A stretch of 64,000 bases of DNA from positions 286,479 to 350,478 of the forward strand of contig JAPLSB010000021.1 in the NCBI GenBank assembly GCA_026398875.1. Reading direction: 5' to 3'. Below the pieces are notes generated by a model. It was given only the letters and a program-made list of their open reading frames with translations, did not search any database and was not told the DNA's origin. How positions within the stretch are numbered: the stretch's first letter is position 1; each line of letters begins with the position of its first letter. A program made the translations under genes and the position numbers. This document shows, one piece after another, positions 36,148 to 44,857 of the stretch. Origin of the DNA: Gammaproteobacteria bacterium. GTDB taxonomy: Bacteria; Pseudomonadota; Gammaproteobacteria; Nevskiales; Nevskiaceae.

Positions 36148-36909
36148 CTACTTCCAGTCGAACGCGGTGGCGTTGCGGGCCCGCGGTTTGCCTTCACCTT
36201 CGACCAACTCGAAGGCGATCAGCACTTCGCGGGTTTTCAGGTCGCGGAACCGCTCTGGCGTGACCCGGCGGCCGTCTTCGGTGTAGTCCTGCGCGTAGAG
36301 AATCACGTCGGTGCGCAGGTCCGATACGGCCAGCCCTTCGCGCACCGTCAGATAGGCGAAGCCGCGCTCGTCGACGTAATGCATGACGCCGATCCGGGTG
36401 TCGCTCGGCGGCAGCAGGTCGGGAATCAGGAAGCCGTAGTGGTGGTAGTCGGCTTCGCGCTTCAGATCACCGCTGACATTGCCGAAGCTCAGCACGTCGA
36501 CGCGCTTGCCCTTGTCCTGGAGCGCCCGCACCAGGCGCAGGAAATCGCCGTCGCCGGTGCCGAGCAGCACGTAGTCGAGGTTCTCGGCCTGCAGCAGCGC
36601 ATCGACTGCAAGATCGAGGTCGGCATTGGCCTTGACCACGTCGACGCCATCGTCATTGCGATAGCGCCGCGCTTCCTTCAACACCAGATGGAAGCCGTTA
36701 CGACGCACCGCATTGCGGTGATTTTCCTTGGCCTGCCGATAGCTGTCGTCCTCGTCTTCGCGCTGGACGTCGATCGACAGGTAGGCATTGGCGCGCAAAA
36801 CGGTGGCTCCTTGGGCCTCGGCCAGGCGGCGCACGGTCTCGTAACGGAAACCTCGACCGCCGGTCCTCGACAGGTTCTCGACGTCGAGGAAGATCCCGGC
36901 CTTGAGCAC
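36148..36909 (-). CDS. NYN-domain nuclease fused to a cold-shock-like domain
   Basis: 253 residues from a GTG at 36909 that shares one base with the upstream stop (TAGTG). Residues 1-165 form an NYN (PIN-like) domain of the LabA type: 'AGIFLDVENLS' with Asp 9, 'KANADLDLAVDALL' with Asp 97, 99 and 103, and 'LLGTGDGDFLRLVRAL' with Asp 120 and 122. These acidic residues would hold the metal for RNA cleavage. Residues ~173-245 resemble a cold-shock/OB domain: 'GVMHYVDERGFAYL', 'DVILYAQD', 'REVLIAFELVEGEGKPRARN'. I infer a cytoplasmic ribonuclease with its own RNA-binding domain. It is co-translated with an M23 peptidase, which is unexpected. Confidence 0.82.
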   Translation of the reverse strand: MLKAGIFLDVENLSRTGGRGFRYETVRRLAEAQGATVLRANAYLSIDVQREDEDDSYRQAKENHRNAVRRNGFHLVLKEARRYRNDDGVDVVKANADLDLAVDALLQAENLDYVLLGTGDGDFLRLVRALQDKGKRVDVLSFGNVSGDLKREADYHHYGFLIPDLLPPSDTRIGVMHYVDERGFAYLTVREGLAVSDLRTDVILYAQDYTEDGRRVTPERFRDLKTREVLIAFELVEGEGKPRARNATAFDWK

Positions 36910-37670
36910 TACGCGGATTTCGCGCGTTTCGGCGCAGTTGTCTTCGGCGCGGCGGCGGTACGCGGACGGCGTACCGGCTTTTTCAGCGCATCGATGCGCA
37001 GCAGCAGGTTCGGGTCCGGGCAGCGGGCCAGCCAGGTGGCCTTTTCCGAAGCGCGGCAGACGCCCGGGTAGTCGCCTTCGCGGCCGTCGAGTTCGCGAAT
37101 GATCTGGAAGTGCAGGTGCGGTGCCCAGCCGACATTTTCGTGCGGCTGGCCGAGCCAGCCGATCGGCTCGCCGATCGCCACCGTCTTGCCGCGCTTGGTC
37201 AGCTGCAGCGACTGCCGCGACAGGTGACCGTACAGCGTGTGGAAGCGCACGCCCTGGATCTCGTGCTCGATGATGACCGTCGGGCCGTAGTCGCCGAACT
37301 CCTTGTTGTCGCGCGTCGAATGCACGACGCCCGGCAGAACGGCATGGATCACGGTGCCGGCCGACAGCCACAGATCGACGCCAAGATGCACGGTGCGCGG
37401 CTCTTCCGAGCCGGTGCCGTAGAGATCGCTCATCCGGTACATCGCGCGCTCTTCGCCATAGCCGCCGGCCGCGTAGTCGGCGTTGGCGGCACGCAGGCGG
37501 CGCAGGATCCAGCGATGGAAGGCGCTGGCGTCAGCGGGATCGGTGCCTTCGAGCGCTTCCGGGCCTGGACCCAGCGTGATCGGCAGGCAGCGTTTTGCAT
37601 TCAGCGCGTATGACACCGGGCTCGCGGCCGGCGTCATCGCCAGTAACTTGCTGAAGTTGTCGCGTCCCAT
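36909..37670 (-). CDS. M23-family metallopeptidase (LytM-like)
   Basis: 253 residues from the ATG at 37670 (MGRDNFSKLLAMTPAASPVS). It has the M23 zinc site: 'RTVHLGVDLWLSAGTVIHAV' (HxxxD), 'GHLSRQSLQLTKRGKTVAIG', and the second 'HLHFQIIREL'. Such enzymes cut peptidoglycan cross-links, but no signal peptide is visible in the chosen frame. The C-terminal tail is basic and Ala/Pro/Thr-rich ('[19 protein letters not shown]'). A longer upstream frame to 37838 does not add a normal signal peptide. It is coupled to the NYN gene by a 1-bp overlap. Confidence 0.85.
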   Translation of the reverse strand: MGRDNFSKLLAMTPAASPVSYALNAKRCLPITLGPGPEALEGTDPADASAFHRWILRRLRAANADYAAGGYGEERAMYRMSDLYGTGSEEPRTVHLGVDLWLSAGTVIHAVLPGVVHSTRDNKEFGDYGPTVIIEHEIQGVRFHTLYGHLSRQSLQLTKRGKTVAIGEPIGWLGQPHENVGWAPHLHFQIIRELDGREGDYPGVCRASEKATWLARCPDPNLLLRIDALKKPVRRPRTAAAPKTTAPKRAKSA

Positions 37671-37847
37671 CGTCGTCAAACCCTGTCCTGTACGCGAGGG
37701 CGTCGTTTCGCTTGCAGCGGAACGACGTCCGGAAGTCACCTTGCCGCCCCCGAGATCCGCTGCGCCGGGTAGCGCAGTCGTCGAGCGGCGGGAAAACCGC
37801 CATTGTGCCGTGTGACGCGTCACAAGTCGTCCCCCCAAGCGGTCAAA

Positions 37848-38768
37848 TCAGGTCGGAATCCGGTTTCGGGGATCGAAATCGGGAAAAAGCGTGCGCATCT
37901 GCTCGTAAATCTGCTTCTGGGCTTCGCTTTCGGCGGCCGGCGCCTGAATCTGCACGGTCACGAACTGGTCGCCGGCCGGGGTGCCCGGCAGGCCGCGCCC
38001 TTTCAGGCGAAGCTTGCGACCAGACAGCGTGCCGGGCGGGAGGTTCAGTTCGACCGTACCGCCGAGCGTCGCAACCGGCACCGGGCCGCCCAGCGCGGCC
38101 TCCCAAGGCGCGACGTTCAGCGTCATGTGCAGGTCGCGGCCCTCCGGCTTGAACAGCGGGTGTGCCAAAAAGCTCAGCTCCATCAGCACGTCGCCGCCGC
38201 GTGGCGCCTGTCCACTGAGGCGGATCGTCTGCCCTGAGGTGACACCCTTCGGAATCCGCACGTTCAGCGTGCGATTGCCGATCGACACGCTGCGCGTTGC
38301 GCCGTTGTAGGAATCTTCGAGCGCGATCGCCAGCCGGGCCTGCTGATCGCGGGCGACGCCGCCGCCGAAATCCTCGTAGCCGCCGGCACCGCCAGCAAAG
38401 CCGCCGCCGCCGAAGCCGGCACCGGCAGCGCCATTGCCGAACAGGCTGGAAAAGAAATCGGAGAAGCCGCCGGCGTCACCACCGAAACCGCCGCCAGGGG
38501 CGCCGCGACCGCCGCCCCAGCCGGGCGGCGGCGTGAAGCGCTGGCCGTTCTGCCAGTTCGGGCCAAGCTGGTCGTAGGCCGCACGCTTCTTCGGATCGCT
38601 CAGGACCTCATTGGCCTCGTTGGCCGCCTTGAAGCGATCCTCGGCGTCCTTGGCCTTGTTCTTGTCGGGGTGGAACTCGCGCGCCAGCTTGCGATAGGCG
38701 CGCTTGATCTCTGCCTCGCTCGCGGTGCGCGGCACGCCAAGAATCTTGTAGTAGTCCTTGTATTCCAT
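37848..38768 (-). CDS. cbpA: DnaJ-like co-chaperone CbpA
   Basis: 306 residues from the ATG at 38768. J-domain: 'MEYKDYYKILGVPRTASEAE', then the HPD motif in 'REFHPDKNK'. A Gly/Phe-rich region of about 60 residues follows ('GGGFGGDAGGFSDFFSSLFG'). Two C-terminal substrate domains come next ('VRIPKGVTSGQTIRLSGQ', 'GRKLRLKGRGLPGTPAGDQF'). There is no zinc-finger region, so it is of CbpA (type II), not DnaJ, type. It stimulates DnaK. It lies 88 bp after hsp20 on the same strand, separated by a strong hairpin. Confidence 0.93.
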   Translation of the reverse strand: MEYKDYYKILGVPRTASEAEIKRAYRKLAREFHPDKNKAKDAEDRFKAANEANEVLSDPKKRAAYDQLGPNWQNGQRFTPPPGWGGGRGAPGGGFGGDAGGFSDFFSSLFGNGAAGAGFGGGGFAGGAGGYEDFGGGVARDQQARLAIALEDSYNGATRSVSIGNRTLNVRIPKGVTSGQTIRLSGQAPRGGDVLMELSFLAHPLFKPEGRDLHMTLNVAPWEAALGGPVPVATLGGTVELNLPPGTLSGRKLRLKGRGLPGTPAGDQFVTVQIQAPAAESEAQKQIYEQMRTLFPDFDPRNRIPT

Positions 38769-38786
38769 CGGGTTCCAGAAAACAGA

Positions 38787-38826
38787 TGCGGGGCGTCGCG
38801 GCGCCGGCTGGCCGCGACGCCCCGCA
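38787..38826 (-). terminator. Strong hairpin between hsp20 and cbpA (terminator or leader structure)
   Basis: A perfect 15-bp stem (arms 38787-38801 and 38812-38826) with a 10-nt loop. On the minus strand it is followed by 'tctgttttctgg', a partial T tract, and then by the cbpA start 18 nt away. It can act as a leaky terminator of hsp20, or as a structured 5' leader limiting cbpA translation. Sequence alone does not decide. Confidence 0.65.
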
Positions 38827-38856
38827 ATGTACGTCAACAGTTATCGATCGGTCGGT

Positions 38857-39312
38857 TCAGTGCGCCACCGAGATCCGTCGCGGCTGCGCGGTCGGGCGCT
38901 TCGGAATCACCACCTCCAGCACGCCATTGGCGCCGCGGGCACTGACGGCTTCGGAATCGACGGTGTCCGGCAGGCTGAAGCGGCGGAAGAAGCGGCCATG
39001 CGCGCGTTCGATGCGGCGGCGTTCGACGCTGCCGGCCTCGGCATCCTTCTCGCGGCTGCCGCTCAAGCTCAGCACGCCCTTTTCGAGCGTCACCTCGATG
39101 CTGGCCGGATCGATGCCCGGCACATCGGCATGCAGCACGAAGCGGTCGGCGTATTCGGCGATGTCGACGGCCGGCACCCAATCCGCGGTCGCGCCTGATG
39201 AACCGTCGTGGGTCGCGGCGCTGTCAGCCTGGATATAGCGGTTGAATTCGTTGAGGAGCTCCCGGTGCATCGCCCAGGGCCCGAAAGTACGTTCGCGGAT
39301 CAAGTTGGACAT
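38857..39312 (-). CDS. Small heat-shock protein (Hsp20 family)
   Basis: 151 residues from the ATG at 39312, with 'ctggaggtttcc' giving a GGAGG ribosome-binding site. The alpha-crystallin domain is clear: 'WVPAVDIAEYADRFVLHADV', 'PGIDPASIEVTLEKGVLSLS', 'GRFFRRFSLPDTVD', 'ANGVLEVVIPKR'. The tail 'RRISVAH' holds the I-x-V oligomerisation motif. It is a cytoplasmic ATP-independent holdase. A sigma-32-like promoter stands upstream. Confidence 0.94.
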   Translation of the reverse strand: MSNLIRERTFGPWAMHRELLNEFNRYIQADSAATHDGSSGATADWVPAVDIAEYADRFVLHADVPGIDPASIEVTLEKGVLSLSGSREKDAEAGSVERRRIERAHGRFFRRFSLPDTVDSEAVSARGANGVLEVVIPKRPTAQPRRISVAH

Positions 39313-39355
39313 GGAAACCTCCAGTGGAAAGGTCTGCTTGCGAAGGACGGCGCGT

Positions 39356-39907
39356 TCACACGCCGGTGCCCCTGACGCTAGGGTCGGCCGCTTCCGGTTC
39401 AAGAGCGCGGCCGATCGCGACGCCGGATTCCAGTGCCGCCGCCAGCCGCTGCTCGATCGCCGCCAGATCGGGAATCACGGCGTCGCGGCCGTCGAGGCGC
39501 ACCCGCGCCAGCACCAGTGCCGGCACGTCGACCGCGCGCAGCGGCAGCGCTTCGATGCCATCGCGACCCAGGCTCATCAACTGCGGATGGCCGTCGCAGA
39601 TCAGCCCGAAGCGCGGGCCGCCGGCGCCGGCCGACAGAGCCCGCAGTACTGCGATCCGCGCTCGCCGGCCGCCGCTGTCGTGGCGGCCGCCGTTCAGGCG
39701 CTCGAAGCGCAGCACCGGCAGATCGACGTCCTGCCACACGATCCAGCCGGCGAACCAGTCCGGCGCGCCGTCGGCGGCCGGCCGCAGCGTGCTTGGCGCG
39801 ATGGCATCGGCAATCGCCAGACTGGGCAGCAGCAGGCGCTCGTCGCAGAGCGGCAGCAGCACCGCATTGAGGGTGTCGGCCGTCAGGTCGTGCATCGGCG
39901 TGCTCAC
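39356..39907 (-). CDS. chpC: CheW-like protein ChpC
   Basis: 183 residues from the GTG at 39907, which overlaps the chpA stop as GTGA (an ATG at 39895 is the alternative). It is a CheW-like adaptor: 'LLPLCDERLLLPSLAIADAI', 'PDWFAGWIVWQDVDLPVLRF', 'GLICDGHPQLMSLGRDGIEA'. It is less conserved than PilI. Placement right after chpA is where Pseudomonas aeruginosa has chpB/chpC, hence the symbol. It probably couples an additional receptor to the ChpA kinase. The hsp20 promoter lies inside its 3' end. Confidence 0.78.
   Translation of the reverse strand: MSTPMHDLTADTLNAVLLPLCDERLLLPSLAIADAIAPSTLRPAADGAPDWFAGWIVWQDVDLPVLRFERLNGGRHDSGGRRARIAVLRALSAGAGGPRFGLICDGHPQLMSLGRDGIEALPLRAVDVPALVLARVRLDGRDAVIPDLAAIEQRLAAALESGVAIGRALEPEAADPSVRGTGV
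39378..39403 (-). promoter_or_regulatory. Sigma-32-like heat-shock promoter of hsp20
   Basis: Minus strand: CTTGAA (its last six bases at 39403-39398 read as TTGAA with the preceding C), a 14-bp spacer, then CCCTAG at 39383-39378. Consensus is CTTGAA, 13-15 bp, CCCCAT. Transcription would start near 39370, giving a leader of about 58 nt. It sits inside the end of chpC. Confidence 0.6.
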
Positions 39908-42900
39908 GAGCGAAACCCGGGCAGGCTGCGCAGCGTTGCCAGCAGCTGGTCGTCCTGCCACGGCTTGGTCAGGTAGTGATCGACGCCAAGCTGGCGCGCG
40001 CGCGCCCGATGCTTGTCGCCGGAACGCGAGGTGATCATCACCAGCGGCAGCGCCGCCAGGCGCGGCTGGCGGCGAATGAACGCAGCGACCTCGAAACCGT
40101 CAGCGCGTGGCATCTCGATATCGAGCAGCACCGCGTCCGGCAACTCGGTATGCAGCAGCGCCATCGCGTCGACTCCGTCCCGCGCCGTCAGCACTCTGAA
40201 GCCCTGGCGCTGCAGCAGCCGTTCGGCCACCCGGCGGATGGTGATCGAGTCGTCGACCACCAGTACCGTCGCGCGGGAATCGCCGATCCGCGCCGCGTCG
40301 CGAGTGTCGGCGCCAACGCGCTGCGCACGGCGCCGGTGCTCGGCGACCAGCGTCGGCAGATCCAGAATCATCGCCACCCGACCATCGGCAAGGATCGTCG
40401 CACCGCCGATGCCGGCCACCGAACCGAGCTGCGGCCCGGCGCCCTTGCTGACGATCTCGCGGTTGCCGAGCACGCGGTCGACGATCAGAGCCAGCTGCCG
40501 GTCGCCGGCGCCGTCATCGTGCTCGGCGGCCAGACGGATCAGCACGGCGTTGATCTGGCGGCCGTCGCCGGCCGTGCCCTGCGGCAGATCGACGAAATCG
40601 GCCAGATGGCACAGCCGCCAGTCCTGATCGCCGCTGCGGAACAGCGGGCGCTTGCTGGCCAGCAGGCGCTCGGCCTGGTCGCGCGGCAGGCGGCCGACGC
40701 CTTCGATGCGGGTCAGCGGAATGGCGAAGGTTTCGCTGCCGATGCCAACCAGCAGCGCCTGCGACACCGCCAGTGCCAGCGGCAGGCCGATGGTGAAGCG
40801 AGTTCCCTGGCCGGGCTCGGCGTGCAGTGCCAGCGTGCCGCCGAGCTGGCGCACCTGATTGACGACCACATCCATGCCGATGCCGCGGCCAGCGTCCTCG
40901 GTGAGCCGGCGCGCCGTCGAAAAGCCGGGTTCGAGGATGAACCGGGCCAGCGCTGCATCGCCGATCTCGGCCTGCTCCGACAACAGGCCGCGGGCAATGG
41001 CCTGCGCACGGATCGCCGGGTAGTCCAGGCCGCGACCGTCATCGGCAACCTCGATGACCAGCTGCGCGCCGTCGCGCGACAGCGTCACTTCGATGGTGCC
41101 GCGCGCCGGCTTGCCGGCGGCGATCCGCACATCCGGCGGCTCGATGCCATGGACCACCGCGTTGCGCAGCAGGTGTTCGAGCGGGGCGGTCATCCGCTCC
41201 AGCACGTTGCGATCCAGCTCTGCCTCGGTGCCGATGTAGACCGGTTCGGCATCGCGGCCGTTCTCGCTTGCGGTCTGGCGCACGACGCGGGTCAGGCGCT
41301 GTTCCTGGCGCGAGAACGGCACCATCAGCGTGCTCATCAGGCCTTGCTGCAGTTCCGTGGACTGACGGCCCTGCTGCTGCAGCAGGCTTTCGGCGCTGGC
41401 CAGCGCTTCCTCCATGCTGGCGTGCAGCGAGCCGAGATCGCCGACCGATTCGGCCAGCGCCCGCGACAGCTCCTGCATTCGCGAATAGCGGTCCATTTCC
41501 AGCGCATCGAACTCGGCGGCGTAGCGATCCTCGGCCGCCGGGCCTTGCTCGACGCGATGGCTGCTGCGGGCGCTGATCTGGGCATCGGTCTCGATGTCCA
41601 TCTGGCGCAGCTGGTCGCGAATCCGGGCGATGGTCTGCGTGGTTTCCGCCAGTTGCGTCTTCAGCGCCGCGTGATGTTCGTCGAGGCGCGCCCGGGCGAT
41701 CGCGATCTCGCTGGCCTGATCGAGCATCGCGTCGAGGCGTTCCACCGGCACCCGCGCCGATTCGCGGCGGCTGCTCGGCGCTGTCGGTTCTTCATCCTCG
41801 GGCGTCCGGAACAGGCCGGGCAGCCATTCGTGCAGCACGCTCGATGGCGACGCGGGCTCGGCGTCTGGCGGCGGCAGCGCGCCAGGGTCCGGCGGCGTGC
41901 TGTCGAGATCCAGCGACGGCCACGGTGATGGCAATGGTGATGGCGACGGCGATGGTGATGCTGGCGCCGGGAGCGCCGCCGCTGTGGCTGCGTCGTCCGG
42001 CTCACTTGAGCTGTCCGCATGCGCTGGCGCGAGTGCTCGCGCGGCATCGAGCCCAAGCGCGGCATCGATGGCCGCCAGCACCGCCGCTGCGCTTGTCGGC
42101 TCATCACGCTTCACTGCATCGAGCAGCCGCTGCAGCCCGTCGAGGCCGCCATCGAATGCGGCCAGCAGTACCTGCGGCGGCCGATCGTCGGGGCGCTCGA
42201 GCATGGTTTCCAGCCGGTGCGCAGCGCTGCCGATCGCCTGCGCTGAGGCCATCCGGGCGCTGCCTTTCAGCGTGTGCAGCGCGCGCCGCAGGCTGCCGAG
42301 ACTGCGCGTGTCATCCGCGCGGCCACCCCACAGCCCGGACGACACCGCGAGTGCGTCGAGCAGTTCCTGCGCTTCGCCGATGAAGATGTCCTGCAGTTCG
42401 GCGTCGATGTCCTGCTCGGCTGCACTGAGCTCGGCCGGCGGCGGCTGATCCAGGCGCGCGATCCGTTCGGCGTAGCGGTCGGCGGCATCGTCAGGCACGG
42501 GCTGTTCGTCGGCCACCGCTTCAACCCACCAGGCCAGTTGCTGCACCGCTTCTTCGAGCAACGGCAGTGCAGTTGCCGGGAGGTCGCGATGGCGCTGCTG
42601 ACCGGTATCGAGCGCAACCTCAAGCATCCCGGCAAGGCGGCTCAGCGCCACCGCATTGACGATCGCCGCGGCCCCTTTCAGCGTGTGGAAGCTGCGCGAC
42701 AGGCTGTCGTCGATGCTGATCGTTGCCGTGCCGCGCTCGCAGCGCGCCAGCCACTCGCGCAGGCCGGCCAGACGGCTGCGGCTGTCGGCGCAGAACACGC
42801 TGCGCACGTCGGGTTCCGGTATCGCCAGCGGCGGCGTGCTCAGCTGTGCCAGCCGATCGATCAGCGCCTGGTTCGCCGCGTCCGCTTCGTGCTGCTCATC

Positions 42901-44856
42901 GCGCCAGGCGTCGATCAGCGCGGGCAGCGCCTGCATGGCTGCGTCGATGGCCGAGGTCACCCCAGCGCTCGGCGCCACACTGCGGTCGAGGCAGCGCGTC
43001 AGCAGCAGCTCGCAAGCGGCGCTCAGCTTGGCCAGCGCGTCGGCGCCAACCGTCCGGCCACTGCCTTTCAGCGTGTGGAACGCGCGCCGGATTGCGGCCA
43101 GCGTGTCCGGGCGGCTCGGGTCGTGCAGCCACGAGGGCCGCAATGCAGCGAGGCCGGCCAGCACTTCGGCGGCTTCATCAGCGAACAGCTCGCGCAGCTG
43201 GTCAGCGGCGTCGCCATCGCGCGCGCTGGCCGCAGGCGGCGGCAGCTCGATCGGCAGCGCGGCTGGCGGTGGTGTCCGCTGCAGAAGCTCGACCTCGGCG
43301 GCCAGCGCCGCAGCGAGTGTTGCGCTGCGCGGGCTGCCATCGCGCTGCGCTTCCAGCCAGGCCTCGAGTGCTGCGATCGGCGCCACCAGCAGCGCCGCCT
43401 GCGCCGGCTGGGCAAGCGCGATCGTCGCGAGCTGTCGTTCGAGGGCAGCGACGGCGTCAGCCTCGGCTTCGAAGCCGAACAGGCGCAGTGCCGCCGCCTG
43501 CCCGTGCAGCAGCGTCGACAGGTTCGGTACGTCCTCGCTGCCGGCTGCGGCATGGGACCCTTGCAGGCAGCGTTCCAGCCCGGACTTCAGTTGCGCGCTG
43601 TCGATCAGCAACTCGCGCAGCAGCGCTGCAGCGGCATCGCGGCATTCCTGCGGATGCGGATATGACCGGTCTTCGGCTTTGCCCGGTTCCTGCGGCGCGG
43701 CGCTCAGCGCGTGCTCGGCGCATAGCAACTGTTCGGCAATCGGCAGCCAGACCGCGACGTCGGTGCTGTGCTGTGCGCCGTCAATGGCCGCCGCCAGCTG
43801 CAGCAAGGTCTCTGCAGTGTCCGCCGCGCCCAGCAGATCGACGACGCTTGCTGCGCGCAGCAGCCGCTGCCGCGTATCGGCGAGGGCGTCATCGCGACCG
43901 CGCTGGCGCAAGTCGATGGCGTCCTTGATCGCCGTCAGCTCGACCTGCAGCGCTGCCACCGCCGCTGCGCGGCTGCCGCTGTCCGTGTCTGGCGCGACCG
44001 CTTCCCGGGCGCGGGCCGGCAGCAGCCGGACCAGCAGGTCCTGGCCGGCCGGGTTGCCGGCGGTGCGCAGTGCGTGCACCAGCAGCCACAGCGTGTCGCC
44101 GGTCTGCTCGCAGGCCGCCGCTTCACCGTGCTCGGCCAGCAGTTTCAGCTGGCTGACGGCACGCCCGAGCAGACGCCGGCTGTCGAGTGCTGCGACGCGG
44201 CGTCCGATCAGGCTGTCGGCGAAGGCGGCGTGGCCCTGCCATAGCGCGCGCAGCTGATCGTCATCGACGCGTGCCGCCACCGCCTCGGCAATGCTGCGGA
44301 TTCGGCCCAGCGCTTCGTCGGCGGCCGGATTGCGGAACCAGGCGAGGAAGGCACTCTGGAACGCAGCCAGTTCGCGGCGGGCGAGTGCGGCCGCCGCTTC
44401 GTCTTCGCTGCCAGTTCCAGCGCCAGCGCTGCGTCGCAGGCGGTCCGGCCAGCCTTCAGTCATCGCTCGGTCCGCGAACAGCTCCGCGTCGCTCAGCGCC
44501 GGTTTGGCGTGGGCGGCGCGCAGCGCGTTCAGCACGGCCAGCAGGCGCGGCAAGTCCGGCTCGGCATCGAGGCAGCGGTCGAGCAGCAGCGCGGCATCGT
44601 CGAGCGCGGCAATGGCGGTGTCGTTCGGTGCGCCGCTGCCAAGCAGCGCGAGCATCGCGCTGGTCAGTCGTTGGCCGGCGAAGGCGCCGACCAGCACGAA
44701 CGCGCCGCGCAGCTCCTGCAATCCGCGATCAAGCGTTTCAAGGTACTGCGGCAGTCGCGGCCGATCTTCCGGCAGCGCCTCCAGCGCAGCCTGCAACGCG
44801 GCGATCGACTGGCGAAGCAGCGGCCGAAGCATCGGCTCGAACGGCGGGCGGGTCAT
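39904..44856 (-). CDS. chpA: Hybrid chemosensory histidine kinase ChpA (PilL-like)
   Basis: 1650 residues. This is the CheA-type kinase of the system that governs type IV pilus twitching and surface sensing. Three clear Hpt domains carry the phosphorylated histidine in 'AFHTLKGSGRTVG' (~593), 'SFHTLKGAAAIVN' (~723) and 'ALHTLKGSARMAS' (~860); the first ~550 residues look like degenerate Hpt repeats. A Pro/Ser linker follows, then dimerisation and ATPase domains ('HLLRNAVVHGIEPPDVRI', 'DAGRGIGMDVVVNQVRQLGG'), a CheW-like domain, and a C-terminal receiver (from ~1530, 'VLVVDDSITIRRVAERLL', phospho-Asp in 'VLLDIEMPRADG'). Transcribed after pilG and pilI; its start is 1 bp after the pilI stop. 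Confidence 0.95.
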   Translation of the reverse strand: MTRPPFEPMLRPLLRQSIAALQAALEALPEDRPRLPQYLETLDRGLQELRGAFVLVGAFAGQRLTSAMLALLGSGAPNDTAIAALDDAALLLDRCLDAEPDLPRLLAVLNALRAAHAKPALSDAELFADRAMTEGWPDRLRRSAGAGTGSEDEAAAALARRELAAFQSAFLAWFRNPAADEALGRIRSIAEAVAARVDDDQLRALWQGHAAFADSLIGRRVAALDSRRLLGRAVSQLKLLAEHGEAAACEQTGDTLWLLVHALRTAGNPAGQDLLVRLLPARAREAVAPDTDSGSRAAAVAALQVELTAIKDAIDLRQRGRDDALADTRQRLLRAASVVDLLGAADTAETLLQLAAAIDGAQHSTDVAVWLPIAEQLLCAEHALSAAPQEPGKAEDRSYPHPQECRDAAAALLRELLIDSAQLKSGLERCLQGSHAAAGSEDVPNLSTLLHGQAAALRLFGFEAEADAVAALERQLATIALAQPAQAALLVAPIAALEAWLEAQRDGSPRSATLAAALAAEVELLQRTPPPAALPIELPPPAASARDGDAADQLRELFADEAAEVLAGLAALRPSWLHDPSRPDTLAAIRRAFHTLKGSGRTVGADALAKLSAACELLLTRCLDRSVAPSAGVTSAIDAAMQALPALIDAWRDEQHEADAANQALIDRLAQLSTPPLAIPEPDVRSVFCADSRSRLAGLREWLARCERGTATISIDDSLSRSFHTLKGAAAIVNAVALSRLAGMLEVALDTGQQRHRDLPATALPLLEEAVQQLAWWVEAVADEQPVPDDAADRYAERIARLDQPPPAELSAAEQDIDAELQDIFIGEAQELLDALAVSSGLWGGRADDTRSLGSLRRALHTLKGSARMASAQAIGSAAHRLETMLERPDDRPPQVLLAAFDGGLDGLQRLLDAVKRDEPTSAAAVLAAIDAALGLDAARALAPAHADSSSEPDDAATAAALPAPASPSPSPSPLPSPWPSLDLDSTPPDPGALPPPDAEPASPSSVLHEWLPGLFRTPEDEEPTAPSSRRESARVPVERLDAMLDQASEIAIARARLDEHHAALKTQLAETTQTIARIRDQLRQMDIETDAQISARSSHRVEQGPAAEDRYAAEFDALEMDRYSRMQELSRALAESVGDLGSLHASMEEALASAESLLQQQGRQSTELQQGLMSTLMVPFSRQEQRLTRVVRQTASENGRDAEPVYIGTEAELDRNVLERMTAPLEHLLRNAVVHGIEPPDVRIAAGKPARGTIEVTLSRDGAQLVIEVADDGRGLDYPAIRAQAIARGLLSEQAEIGDAALARFILEPGFSTARRLTEDAGRGIGMDVVVNQVRQLGGTLALHAEPGQGTRFTIGLPLALAVSQALLVGIGSETFAIPLTRIEGVGRLPRDQAERLLASKRPLFRSGDQDWRLCHLADFVDLPQGTAGDGRQINAVLIRLAAEHDDGAGDRQLALIVDRVLGNREIVSKGAGPQLGSVAGIGGATILADGRVAMILDLPTLVAEHRRRAQRVGADTRDAARIGDSRATVLVVDDSITIRRVAERLLQRQGFRVLTARDGVDAMALLHTELPDAVLLDIEMPRADGFEVAAFIRRQPRLAALPLVMITSRSGDKHRARARQLGVDHYLTKPWQDDQLLATLRSLPGFRS

Positions 44857-44857
44857 G

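Noticed and set aside
35589..36286. Short proteins across the palindromic array
   Set aside because: All six frames give repeated basic peptides following the DNA repeat; no ribosome-binding site or family match.
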